A stretch of 64,000 bases of DNA from Acidimicrobiia bacterium (GTDB lineage Bacteria > Acidobacteriota > Vicinamibacteria > Vicinamibacterales > SCN-69-37): assembly GCA_016871335.1 (NCBI GenBank), contig VFZF01000010.1, positions 81,226-145,225 on the forward strand, written 5' to 3'. The notes beneath the pieces were generated by a model. That model searched no databases and was not told where the DNA came from. It worked only from the letters and a program-made list of their open reading frames with translations. Position 1 is the first letter of the stretch; the number at the start of each line of letters is the position of its first letter. A program made the position numbers and the translations under genes. This document shows, piece after piece, positions 41,222 to 48,484 of the stretch.

Positions 41222-42604
41222 GTGGCCGTCGCCTCCGACATCGTCTCGCGCATGGTCGCCATTGTCGGCGCTGACCACGTGCGTGTGGACGATGCGACGC
41301 GCGTCGCGTATGGCGTGGATGCGCTCAAGCAGGGACATCCCGCTGATGTGGTCGTGACGCCTGTGACCACCGCTGAGGTCTCCGCGATCGCGCACCTGTG
41401 TCATGAGACCCGTACGCCGTTGGTGCCCCGCGGTGCCGGCACGGGTTACACCGGTGGCGCCGTGCCCTCACACGGCGGCGTCGTCATCAGTCTCGAGCGG
41501 ATGAATCGGATTCTGGAGATCGACGAAGGCAGCCTGCTCGCCATTGTCGAACCGCACGTCATCACGGGCGACCTGCAGGATGCGGTGGAAGCTGTTGGCT
41601 TGTTTTATCCGCCTGACCCCGCAAGTCTGCGGCAGTCGGTCATCGGCGGCAACGTCGCGGAGTGTGCCGGCGGGCCACGGGCCTTCAAGTACGGCGTGAC
41701 CAAGCAGTATGTGCTCGGCCTCGAAGCCGTGCTGCCGACCGGCGAGATCATCGAGACTGGCGGCAAGGTCGTCAAGAACGTCGTCGGCTACGACCTCACG
41801 CATCTGCTGGTGGGGTCGGAGGGGACGCTGGCGATCATTACGAAGGTGATCCTGCGGCTGATACCGAAGCCGCCGGTCCAAATCACCATGCGCGCGAGTT
41901 TCCCGACTGTGCGGCACGCGGTGAATGCCGTGACCGGCCTCATTCGCGCGCGAGTCATTCCCGCGGCGCTTGAACTCATCGACGGCGACTCCCTCGATGC
42001 GGTCGCGAGCCACTTGCAGGTGCGGTCTCTGGCGCCTGCGGGCACGGCCGCGATTCTGTTGCTCGAGGTTGATGGCCTCTCCGCGCAAGTGCGCGAGGAA
42101 GCCGATCGTATTGAGTCTGCCTGCCTGGAAGCCGGCGCAACCGAGTTCCGTCGTGCGACCGACAATGCCGAGCGTCAGGAGTTGTGGCGCGTCCGCCGCG
42201 AAATCTCGCCGTCGCTCAAGGTCATCACGCCGCTCAAGTTCAACCACGACGTCGTAGTCCCGAAGGCTCGTATTCCGGAGCTGTTTGAACTCGTGGACGT
42301 CCTGCGCGAACGCTACCGCCTGCGCATTCCGTGTTTCGGTCACGTCGGCGACGGCAACATCCACGTCAACATTATGGTGACGCCAGGCGACGATGACGAA
42401 ATCCGCCGCGCCCATGAGGCCGAAGGCGACCTGTTCCGTGGTGTTGTCGCGATGGACGGCTCGATCAGTGGGGAACACGGCATCGGGTTCGCGAAGAAGA
42501 AATACATGACACTCGAACTGTCGCAGGACGAAATCGACCTCATGAAGCGCGTCAAGGCCGCCTTCGATCCGCGTGGGGTGTTGAACCCTGGAAAGATCTT
42601 CTAG
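41222..42604 (+). CDS. FAD-linked oxidase, GlcD / D-lactate dehydrogenase family
   Basis: This 460-residue flavoenzyme oxidises a 2-hydroxy acid such as glycolate or D-lactate. The PCMH FAD domain shows VPRGAGTGYTGGAVPSHGG and GGNVAECAGGPRAFKYG. The C-terminal FAD-oxidase_C domain has CFGHVGDGNIHVN and SGEHGIGFAKKKY. GlcE and GlcF partners are absent from the neighbourhood, so it may work alone or with distant subunits. Start GTG 41222. Confidence 0.92.
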   Translation: MAVASDIVSRMVAIVGADHVRVDDATRVAYGVDALKQGHPADVVVTPVTTAEVSAIAHLCHETRTPLVPRGAGTGYTGGAVPSHGGVVISLERMNRILEIDEGSLLAIVEPHVITGDLQDAVEAVGLFYPPDPASLRQSVIGGNVAECAGGPRAFKYGVTKQYVLGLEAVLPTGEIIETGGKVVKNVVGYDLTHLLVGSEGTLAIITKVILRLIPKPPVQITMRASFPTVRHAVNAVTGLIRARVIPAALELIDGDSLDAVASHLQVRSLAPAGTAAILLLEVDGLSAQVREEADRIESACLEAGATEFRRATDNAERQELWRVRREISPSLKVITPLKFNHDVVVPKARIPELFELVDVLRERYRLRIPCFGHVGDGNIHVNIMVTPGDDDEIRRAHEAEGDLFRGVVAMDGSISGEHGIGFAKKKYMTLELSQDEIDLMKRVKAAFDPRGVLNPGKIF

Positions 42605-42684
42605 GTTGGATGAGGTTGGGTGAGGTTGGGTAGGGTTGGGTGGGAGGCGAAATGGAGTGTCCCAACCTGACCCAACCTCTCCCG
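42604..42684. repeat. Heptad-type tandem repeat with inverted second half
   Basis: Units of GGTTGGG with TGA or TAG spacers run from the oxidase stop to ~42650, then the complement CCCAACCTGA recurs at 42660-42676. It covers the gap and the first codons of the cyclophilin gene. Confidence 0.8.
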
Positions 42685-43137
42685 ACCGTCGTGCTTTCCA
42701 CCCCCCGCGGCGACATCGTCATCGAAGTGAACGTCGCGAAGGCCCCGGTGACGAGTTCGAACTTTCTGCAGTATGTCGATGGCGGGTGGTACGACGAGGG
42801 CCGGTTTCATCGCACCGTGCGACCTGAGACCGAGACCAACACCACACATCCGATTCAGGTGATATCGGCATCGCGGCGACGGACCGCGCGTGGCGAGGGC
42901 CCCACGTGGCGCGCGGTGGATCTCGAACGCACACGCGATACCGGGCTGACACACGTGGATGGAGCCGTCTCGACGGCGCGTGTGGCGGGGCGACCCGACT
43001 CCGCGTCGAGCGACTTCTTCATCGCCATCGGTCCACAACCGGCCCTGGACTTTGGGGGTGGCCGGAACGAGGACGGCCAGGGCTTCGCGGTGTTTGGCCG
43101 TGTCGTGTCCGGGATGGACGTGGTGAAGAAGATTTAG
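42640..43137 (+). CDS. Cyclophilin-type peptidyl-prolyl isomerase, C-terminally truncated by an in-frame TAG
   Basis: This 165-residue protein has the cyclophilin core: LSTPRGDIVIEV, APVTSSNFLQYVDGGWYDEGRFHRTV with the catalytic Arg in FHR, and GFAVFGRVVSGMDVVKKI. The FxxQxGD part is degenerate (IQVISAS). The first ~15 residues come from tandem repeat DNA; no signal peptide remains. ATG 42652 is an alternative start. After KKI a TAG stops the frame, yet the same frame continues with AAPVRAGTQTLDPPI, the normal end of such proteins. A point change from CAG to TAG is the simplest explanation. Confidence 0.75.
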   Translation: MGGEMECPNLTQPLPTVVLSTPRGDIVIEVNVAKAPVTSSNFLQYVDGGWYDEGRFHRTVRPETETNTTHPIQVISASRRRTARGEGPTWRAVDLERTRDTGLTHVDGAVSTARVAGRPDSASSDFFIAIGPQPALDFGGGRNEDGQGFAVFGRVVSGMDVVKKI

Positions 43138-43182
43138 GCCGCGCCGGTGCGTGCCGGCACACAGACGTTGGATCCGCCGATC

Positions 43183-43599
43183 ATGGAACGCGACGTGGTC
43201 ATCGACACCGGGCCGCTCGTGGCGGCGCTGGCGAAGCGCGATACCTGGCACACATGGGCGGTGGCACGGTGGCGGGAGGTTGAGCCGCCGTTTGAAACCT
43301 GTGAAGCAGTGATCAGTGAAGCCGCGTTTCTGCTGCGCAACGTGCCTGGCGGCCACGACGCACTCCTCGCACTGATAGAAGAAGGCGTGGTCGAAGTGCG
43401 CTTCGAGCTGGCCGACGAGGTCGCGGCCGTGCGCGGATTGCTCGCGCGGTACGTGGATCGGCCAATGTCGTTCGCGGATGCCTGCCTCGTGCGACTCACG
43501 GAGATTCGGCCCCGCGCCAAGGTACTCACCCTCGATCAGGACTTTCGCCGCTATCGCCGCCTCGGCCGCAAGGTCATCCCTCTCATCGCGCCCAAGTGA
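43183..43599 (+). CDS. PIN-domain protein (VapC-like ribonuclease)
   Basis: This 138-residue protein has the four-acid PIN layout: VVIDTGPLVAAL near the start, CEAVISEAAFLL, MSFADACLVRL, and LTLDQDFRRYRR. Such proteins are Mg-dependent RNases, usually toxins with an adjacent antitoxin. None is visible here, so it is an orphan. ATG 43183 is used; an upstream in-frame GTG at 43147 would add the lost cyclophilin tail. Its frame is continuous with the cyclophilin remnant. Confidence 0.8.
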   Translation: MERDVVIDTGPLVAALAKRDTWHTWAVARWREVEPPFETCEAVISEAAFLLRNVPGGHDALLALIEEGVVEVRFELADEVAAVRGLLARYVDRPMSFADACLVRLTEIRPRAKVLTLDQDFRRYRRLGRKVIPLIAPK

Positions 43600-43679
43600 C
43601 CGGAGTTCCGGAGGCCGCCCAGCCCGCCGCGCCAACCGCAGCGATCCTGCCGTCGTGCTGCGCACCGAGTAGCGGACGC

Positions 43680-43735
43680 TTGGTCCCTTGGACCAATGGA
43701 CCCGAACCCTGGACCCTGGACCACTTGAGACTCCG
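43680..43735. repeat. Intergenic GGACC-type short tandem repeat
   Basis: Units CTTGGACC and CCTGGACC repeat in the 149-bp gap between the PIN and CoA-binding genes. The same unit is found in frame in the acyl-CoA ligase at 20251-20316. The rest of the gap shows no gene. Confidence 0.7.
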
Positions 43736-43736
43736 C

Positions 43737-43742
43737 TAAGAT
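43737..43742 (+). promoter_or_regulatory. Candidate leaderless -10 box
   Basis: TAAGAT lies 6 nt before ATG 43749. It follows the tandem repeat directly. Confidence 0.45.
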
Positions 43743-43748
43743 GGCAGG

Positions 43749-44117
43749 ATGCCTGTCGTCGCAATAGTGGGCGCGTCGAGTGATCGCCGCAAGTTCGGAA
43801 ACAAAGCCGTCCGGTCGTTCCGCCAGCAGGGGTACACGGTGGTCCCCGTCCACCCGTCCGCGGAGGAAATCGAGGGCGAGAAGGCCTACGCCAGCGTCCT
43901 TGATTATCCGGGGCCGATCGACGAGGTCAGCCTGTATGTGCCGGCCGAAATCGGGATGAGCGTTGTCGAAGACATCGCCCAGAAGGGCATTCCCATCGTC
44001 TGGCTCAACCCGGGGGCCGATGAGCCCCAGGTGGTCACCAAGGCCCAGACCCTCGGCCTCAACCCCCGGGTGGCCTGCTCCATTCTGGGCATTGGCGATT
44101 CGCCCGTCCGGTACTGA
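43749..44117 (+). CDS. CoA-binding domain protein (YccU-like)
   Basis: This 122-residue protein has a single Rossmann CoA-binding domain, starting [20 protein letters not shown] and with [17 protein letters not shown] and [13 protein letters not shown]. Standalone members of this family bind CoA or a dinucleotide; their role is unclear. The cysteine in RVACSILG is conserved in many members. It is a single gene with its own likely leaderless start. Confidence 0.88.
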   Translation: MPVVAIVGASSDRRKFGNKAVRSFRQQGYTVVPVHPSAEEIEGEKAYASVLDYPGPIDEVSLYVPAEIGMSVVEDIAQKGIPIVWLNPGADEPQVVTKAQTLGLNPRVACSILGIGDSPVRY

Positions 44118-44125
44118 CGCACCCA

Positions 44126-44186
44126 ATGAGCCAATGGGGCTGTGGGGCCTCATTGCCTCATTGCCTCATTGCCTCATTGCTGCTAC
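44126..44186. repeat. CCTCATTG tandem repeat upstream of rho
   Basis: CCTCATTG occurs four times in direct succession at about 44149-44180, preceded by CCAATGAG/CCAATGGGG units in inverted sense. A small hairpin between CAATGAG and CTCATTG is possible. Confidence 0.75.
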
Positions 44187-44259
44187 CATTCAGTGGTTCG
44201 TCCCCAGTTCGTTCCCCCAGTCCAACCTCATAACTCTTTCTCAGGCACGAAAATTTCCC

Positions 44260-45669
44260 ATGGCACACCACCACAAGCGCGGCGGCGGCGGACGTCGGCA
44301 GCAGCATGACCTCCCCGTCGCGGACCCGGCCCTTGAATACGCGGCCGAACAGGCCAAACTCGAAGCTGAAGCCGCAGCCAACCCAGACGCCCCGGCCCCG
44401 CAGCGGACCCCGATGCTCAACATCAATGACCTGAAGGACATGAGCATCCAGAAGCTCACCCAGGTCGCCAAGGACCTCAACGTCGCCGGCGCGACGGGGA
44501 TGCGCAAGCAGGACCTGATCTTCCAGATCCTGAAGGCCCAGACCGAACAGAGCGGGTTCCTGTTTTCGGAAGGTGTGCTTGAGGTGCTGCCGGATGGATT
44601 CGGCTTCCTTCGCGCGCCCGACTACAACTACCTCCCGGGTCCGGACGACATCTACGTGTCGCCCTCACAGATTCGCAAGTTCGACCTGCAGACCGGCGAC
44701 ACCGTCTCCGGCCAGGTGCGGCCGCCCAAGGACGGCGAGCGCTACTTCGCGCTCATCAAGGTGGAGGCCGTCAACTTCGAAGCGCCCGACCTCGCGCGCA
44801 ACAAACTGTTCTTCGAAAACCTCACGCCGCTCTACCCGCAGGAACGTCTCAAGCTCGAGACCGGTGGGGACAACGTCTCCGCCCGTGTCATGGACCTGAT
44901 GACGCCCATCGGCAAGGGCCAGCGCGGTCTCATCGTCGCACCACCGCGCACGGGTAAGACGATGCTGCTGCAGAACATTGCGCAGTCGATCACGACCAAT
45001 CACCCTGAGGTCTACCTCATCGTCCTGCTCATCGACGAGCGTCCGGAAGAAGTCACCGACATGCAGCGCTCGGTGCGTGGGGAAGTCATCTCGTCGACGT
45101 TCGACGAGCCCGCGCAGCGTCACGTGCAGGTGGCCGAGATGGTCATTGAAAAGGCGAAGCGTCTCGTCGAGCACAAGAAGGACGTCGTTATTCTGCTCGA
45201 CTCGATCACGCGTCTCGCGCGCGCTTACAACACCGTCGCTCCGCCCTCGGGCAAGGTGCTCTCCGGTGGTCTCGACTCCAACGCGCTCCAGAAGCCGAAG
45301 CGGTTCTTTGGTGCGGCCCGCAACATCGAAGAAGGTGGCTCCATCACGATCATGGCCACCGCCCTGGTCGACACCGGCTCGCGCATGGACGATGTGATCT
45401 TTGAAGAGTTCAAGGGCACGGGCAACATGGAAATCCACCTGGATCGCAAGCTGGTGGACAAGCGCGTGTTCCCGGCGATCGACATCATCAAGAGCGGCAC
45501 CCGCAAGGAAGAGCTGCTGCACACCAAGGACGACCTCAACCGCATCTGGGTGCTGCGCAAGGTGCTCAACCCGCTGTCACCGGTCGAAGCGATGGAACTG
45601 CTCATCGACAAACTCGGCAAGACCAAGTCGAACGCCGAGTTCCTCGCGGCGATGCAGAAGATGGGGTAG
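44260..45669 (+). CDS. rho: Transcription termination factor Rho
   Basis: This 469-residue hexameric RNA helicase ends untranslated transcripts. The start at ATG 44260 gives a basic/His-rich leader ([14 protein letters not shown]) and an acidic-Ala insert before the Rho_N helix ([20 protein letters not shown]). The OB cold-shock domain ([20 protein letters not shown]) binds RNA. The ATPase has Walker [14 protein letters not shown] near residue 227 and the R-loop. The N-terminal ~45 extra residues before Rho_N resemble the low-complexity inserts of high-GC bacteria. A ~140-bp gap with tandem repeats precedes it. Confidence 0.96.
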   Translation: MAHHHKRGGGGRRQQHDLPVADPALEYAAEQAKLEAEAAANPDAPAPQRTPMLNINDLKDMSIQKLTQVAKDLNVAGATGMRKQDLIFQILKAQTEQSGFLFSEGVLEVLPDGFGFLRAPDYNYLPGPDDIYVSPSQIRKFDLQTGDTVSGQVRPPKDGERYFALIKVEAVNFEAPDLARNKLFFENLTPLYPQERLKLETGGDNVSARVMDLMTPIGKGQRGLIVAPPRTGKTMLLQNIAQSITTNHPEVYLIVLLIDERPEEVTDMQRSVRGEVISSTFDEPAQRHVQVAEMVIEKAKRLVEHKKDVVILLDSITRLARAYNTVAPPSGKVLSGGLDSNALQKPKRFFGAARNIEEGGSITIMATALVDTGSRMDDVIFEEFKGTGNMEIHLDRKLVDKRVFPAIDIIKSGTRKEELLHTKDDLNRIWVLRKVLNPLSPVEAMELLIDKLGKTKSNAEFLAAMQKMG

Positions 45670-45679
45670 GCCGGGGAGC

Positions 45680-45904
45680 GTGACTGGCCCCGCCATCAAC
45701 GTGGAAGACCCCATCGGGCGTATCGTCGGTCGACGGACGCGGGTGGCCGATCCCTTAGTGGGCCGTCCCGGCGATAAGGCGGATGCTGAGGCGTGGCGCC
45801 GCGTGCTTGGCGGACTCCGCGTCAAACGCGGTGTCTACCGCTTCCGTTCCCATGACGACGCGGATGCATGGCTATGGCAGGCGATGACACGTCCGCGGAG
45901 CTAG
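45680..45904 (+). CDS. Small protein, possible antitoxin partner of the nucleotidyltransferase
   Basis: This 74-residue frame from GTG 45680 ends in [23 protein letters not shown]. That tail resembles small proteins encoded just upstream of AbiEii/MNT-type nucleotidyltransferases, with which it overlaps by 37 bp. No DNA-binding motif is evident. The context suggests a type II or IV toxin-antitoxin-like pair, but this is inferred from gene order and tail pattern. Its partner is broken, so it may be non-functional. Confidence 0.45.
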   Translation: MTGPAINVEDPIGRIVGRRTRVADPLVGRPGDKADAEAWRRVLGGLRVKRGVYRFRSHDDADAWLWQAMTRPRS

Positions 45905-46122
45905 AGTCCCGCGAAGCGACGCGTGAGGACCTGCGCAGCCTGTGCCGCGAGTTGAACGAGCGCGGCGCCCGCTACGTTGTCGTGGGGGGATTTGCCATCC
46001 AGGAGGCGGGCTATGTCCGTCGCACGGTGGATATCGACCTGCTCATGGCGACCGACCCGGACCATGAAGCGAGAGTCTTCGAGGCGTTGGCCTTCGGTCT
46101 GACCTCAGTCGCTCGCTCGTAA
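45868..46122 (+). pseudogene. Truncated nucleotidyltransferase (AbiEii/MNT-like)
   Basis: The frame reads RYVVVGGFAIQEAGYVRRTVDIDLLM. The GGFA turn and the DID metal motif are those of nucleotidyltransferase-fold toxins. Family members run to about 180-250 residues, but here the match stops near DHEARVFEALA and the frame ends 9 residues later. Sequence matching IS91-family transposase begins immediately after, so the 3' part was lost to that element. The first ~75 residues alone lack the rest of the fold. Confidence 0.7.
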
Positions 46123-46124
46123 GG

Positions 46125-46390
46125 CTTCAACCCGCGTTTCAGGACTTCCTGGCTTGTGGCAGTCTCACAGCCGGGTTCGCGCGGTTCCGGTGTGCGGCGT
46201 GTCACCACGACCAGTTCGTCGCGTTCTCGTGCAAGGGCAGCGGCTTCTGTCCGAGTTGTGGTGACCGACGCATGACCGAGCGAACTCCACGCCGCCGTGG
46301 CTGTGCCAGCAGGCGCACGTGAGCGACCGAAGCATATGTGCCGGTATGCGTTGCGCCCGGCGCCTGTGCCCAACGCGCGGGTGAGGTCAC
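46125..46390 (+). mobile_element. Remnant of an IS91-family transposase
   Basis: In frame from 46125 the DNA encodes FQDFLACGSLTAGFARFRC and AACHHDQFVAFSC, then GFCPSCGDRRM, the zinc-binding N-terminus of IS91-type transposases. After RRMTE the match jumps to another frame (from 46282) encoding ELHAAVAVPAGARERPKHMC and RYALRP, which matches a region several hundred bases further along in intact elements. The element is thus internally deleted and frameshifted. IS91 elements move by rolling circle and leave no target duplication, so borders cannot be fixed here. The catalytic tyrosines are absent. Confidence 0.75.
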
Positions 46391-46486
46391 CGAGGCAACC
46401 ACATCTGCCCACCGCCCGGTGGCCGCAAGGGCGCCTCCGGCCAGCACCAACAGCGTGGCGACGGTTGCAGTGAGGTGGGGAGTCAC
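46390..46486 (-). pseudogene. 5' remnant of an exported protein gene cut by the IS91 fragment
   Basis: On the minus strand GTG 46486 starts a signal-peptide-like sequence (TATVATLLVLAGGALAATG). TACCAT lies exactly 6 nt upstream, as for other leaderless genes here. After ~32 codons the frame enters DNA that is antisense to the IS91 remnant, so the native coding sequence ends there. It is probably the stump of a secreted protein. No family could be assigned. The remaining gap to 46619 shows no gene. Confidence 0.35.
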
Positions 46487-46619
46487 TGTTCCATGGTAAC
46501 CATAATCCGGTTGGGCGGCTGCACGTCAGAGACTCTCACCGTCGGGCGGGCCGCGCATTCCTGCTCGCGGTCGGCCAGGTGGGTTTCAACTGATTTGCGT
46601 TCCCACTCTCGCGCGATAG

Positions 46620-47057
46620 TTACTTGAACAGGTCGTCGAAGGCCTTGCGGGCGCTCGATTCGGGCGTCTTTGCTGGCGTGGACCCCGTCTGCTTTTCAAC
46701 ACGCGTGACGGCGACAAACAGGCGGCAGTCATTGCGGCCGTCCTTCGGACTCACACGCGCCGGAATCGTTTCGCGGCATTCAAAGCGCGCGCCAGGATCG
46801 AATGACTGGCACTGGATGCAGGCGTGCAGGGCCACGCCGCATTTTGTGCAGGAAGTGAATGAACCGATGATGTCGCGTTCGATCGTGCCGCATCGTGCGC
46901 ACCGGAAGACCTCCGCGAACGCCATCATGTTCATGACCTTGGGATCACGCGGGATACGCGGATCGATCGGCTCCCGTGGCTTCTGCGAAGACGCGGGGCG
47001 ACGGTCGGCCCCGCCGCTGTCCTGATAGCCGCGCTGACGATACTTCTGATCGGACAT
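46620..47057 (-). CDS. Zinc-ribbon protein of unknown function
   Basis: This 145-residue protein has a charged, disordered leader of ~45 residues and a ribbon with FRCARCGTIERDI and SFTSCTKCGVALHACIQC. A second cysteine pair sits in RFECRETIPARV and RNDCRLFVA. Six or more cysteines could bind two zincs. Such proteins often bind RNA or protein, but nothing here fixes the role. ATG 47057 has TAGACT 6 nt upstream. It is divergent from the permease gene, 39 bp between starts. Confidence 0.75.
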   Translation of the reverse strand: MSDQKYRQRGYQDSGGADRRPASSQKPREPIDPRIPRDPKVMNMMAFAEVFRCARCGTIERDIIGSFTSCTKCGVALHACIQCQSFDPGARFECRETIPARVSPKDGRNDCRLFVAVTRVEKQTGSTPAKTPESSARKAFDDLFK

Positions 47058-47063
47058 GCGTAG

Positions 47064-47069
47064 AGTCTA
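47064..47069 (-). promoter_or_regulatory. Candidate leaderless -10 box of the zinc-ribbon gene
   Basis: Minus-strand TAGACT lies 6 nt before ATG 47057. It is part of the palindrome TAGAGTCTA. Confidence 0.45.
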
Positions 47070-47081
47070 CGCCCGCGCGGG

Positions 47082-47087
47082 TATACT
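47082..47087 (+). promoter_or_regulatory. Candidate leaderless -10 box of the amino acid permease gene
   Basis: TATACT lies 9 nt before GTG 47097 and no Shine-Dalgarno sequence intervenes. Confidence 0.45.
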
Positions 47088-47096
47088 GCCCACCGC

Positions 47097-48383
47097 GTGA
47101 CTCCAATCAAGAACCTTGGTCTGTTTTCGCTGGTCTGCCTCATCATCGCCAACATGGTGGGCGCCGGCGTCTTTACCACCTCTGGATTCGCACTGGGCGA
47201 TCTCGGGTCGGCCAACCGCGTGGTGGCCGCCTGGGTCGTCGGCGGTCTGATCGCCCTCAGTGGCGCGGTCAGCTACGGGGGGCTCGTCCGCCGGATGACC
47301 GAGTCGGGCGGTGAATATCTGTTTCTGTCGCGCGTGATTCATCCGGTGGCTGGCTTCATCGCCGGGTGGGTGTCCCTGCTGGCCGGATTCACTGGTGCGA
47401 TTGCGTTCGCGGCGCTGACGTTTGAAACGTACGCGTTCCCGACACGCCCCGACTGGCTGCCCGGCGGCGTGGCCGCCTCCGCATTGGTATTGCTCGCAGC
47501 GGTGCTGCACGGAGTGAAGGTGCGGACGGGGGCCATGGCGCAGAACGTGGCGGTGGTGCTCAAGGTCGCGATGCTCGTGGGCTTCCTGCTGTTCGCGGGC
47601 ACCGTGGCACTGTCGGAGGGAGCCGCGCCGGTCACCGCTGTCCCGGGGCCGTTTTCCCTGGCCGCCTTCGCGGGCTCGCTGGTCTGGATTTCCCTGAGTT
47701 ACTCCGGGTTCAACGCCGCCGTGTATGTGGCCGGCGAGGCCAAGGACGCCGAGCGGAATGCTCCCCGCGCCCTGTGGATCGGCACACTCGTCGTCACGGC
47801 GCTGTATGTCGCGCTGAACGCCGCGTTTGTGTATCTGCCGTCGTTTGACGCGGTGGTCGGCAAACAGGATGTGGCCGCCGCGGCCGCGCAGGCGATTGGC
47901 GGCGATACCGCCGCGATGGCTATCCGCATCATCATCGTGGTCGCGCTGGTGACGTCGGTGTTCTCGCTCATCATGGCCGGGCCCCGCGTCTATGCGCGTA
48001 TGGCCGACGATGGCGTGTTGCCGGGGGTGTTCCGATTCAGCGGCAGCGAGGCTCCGACAGCGGCCATCCTGGGCCAGGCGGCGCTTGCCATTCTGCTGAT
48101 CTCCGTGTCGGACCTGCGCGGCTTGCTCGGGTATCTGGGCTTCACGTTGTCGATCAGCGCCGCGTTGTCGGTCGCGTCGCTCTTCGTGCTGGCGAAGCGT
48201 GAAGGACGGCAGGCGATTGCCGTGCCTGGGTTTCCGTTCACGCCGCTGTTCTACGTGATCGTGACGCTGGTGCTGGCCGGTATTGCCGGCGCGCGCGACC
48301 CGCTGCAACTGCTCGCCGCCGTGGTGACGATCGCCAGCGGATCGGCGGCCTATTTCGTCATGACAAAGAAGCAGTCCGCCTGA
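47097..48383 (+). CDS. APC-superfamily amino acid permease
   Basis: This 428-residue integral membrane protein has about 12 hydrophobic segments. The first helix shows the APC unwound motif MVGAGVFTTSGFAL, and helix 6 the sequence LVWISLSYSGFNAAVY. It most resembles LAT-type exchangers or broad amino acid transporters; substrate not determinable. The cytoplasmic loop EAKDAERNAPRALW is family-typical. It is transcribed alone, probably from a leaderless promoter. A long open antisense frame across it is a GC-rich shadow. Confidence 0.9.
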   Translation: MTPIKNLGLFSLVCLIIANMVGAGVFTTSGFALGDLGSANRVVAAWVVGGLIALSGAVSYGGLVRRMTESGGEYLFLSRVIHPVAGFIAGWVSLLAGFTGAIAFAALTFETYAFPTRPDWLPGGVAASALVLLAAVLHGVKVRTGAMAQNVAVVLKVAMLVGFLLFAGTVALSEGAAPVTAVPGPFSLAAFAGSLVWISLSYSGFNAAVYVAGEAKDAERNAPRALWIGTLVVTALYVALNAAFVYLPSFDAVVGKQDVAAAAAQAIGGDTAAMAIRIIIVVALVTSVFSLIMAGPRVYARMADDGVLPGVFRFSGSEAPTAAILGQAALAILLISVSDLRGLLGYLGFTLSISAALSVASLFVLAKREGRQAIAVPGFPFTPLFYVIVTLVLAGIAGARDPLQLLAAVVTIASGSAAYFVMTKKQSA

Positions 48384-48471
48384 TCCTGAGCACGTTCGGC
48401 GAGGACGGAGGCGGGTAAGGAGCACGCCTTACGCCGAGTTCGCGGGGTGCCGTGCTGTCGCGCCGGTGAGT

Positions 48472-48477
48472 TACAGT
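48472..48477 (+). promoter_or_regulatory. Candidate leaderless -10 box of the S9 peptidase gene
   Basis: TACAGT lies 7 nt before ATG 48485, supporting this start over GTG 48476. Confidence 0.45.
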
Positions 48478-48484
48478 GTCGGAC

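Noticed and set aside
44149..44180. CRISPR repeat or attachment site upstream of rho
   Set aside because: CCTCATTG units are directly adjacent with no spacers, and no integrase or other mobile gene is nearby. It fits the window's simple tandem repeats.
47067..48425. Long open antisense frame across the amino acid permease
   Set aside because: It mirrors codon bias in GC-rich DNA, lacks any recognisable domain and covers a well-supported membrane protein gene. The same applies to long antisense frames over the TPR, ftsK, rnj, recG and clpB genes.
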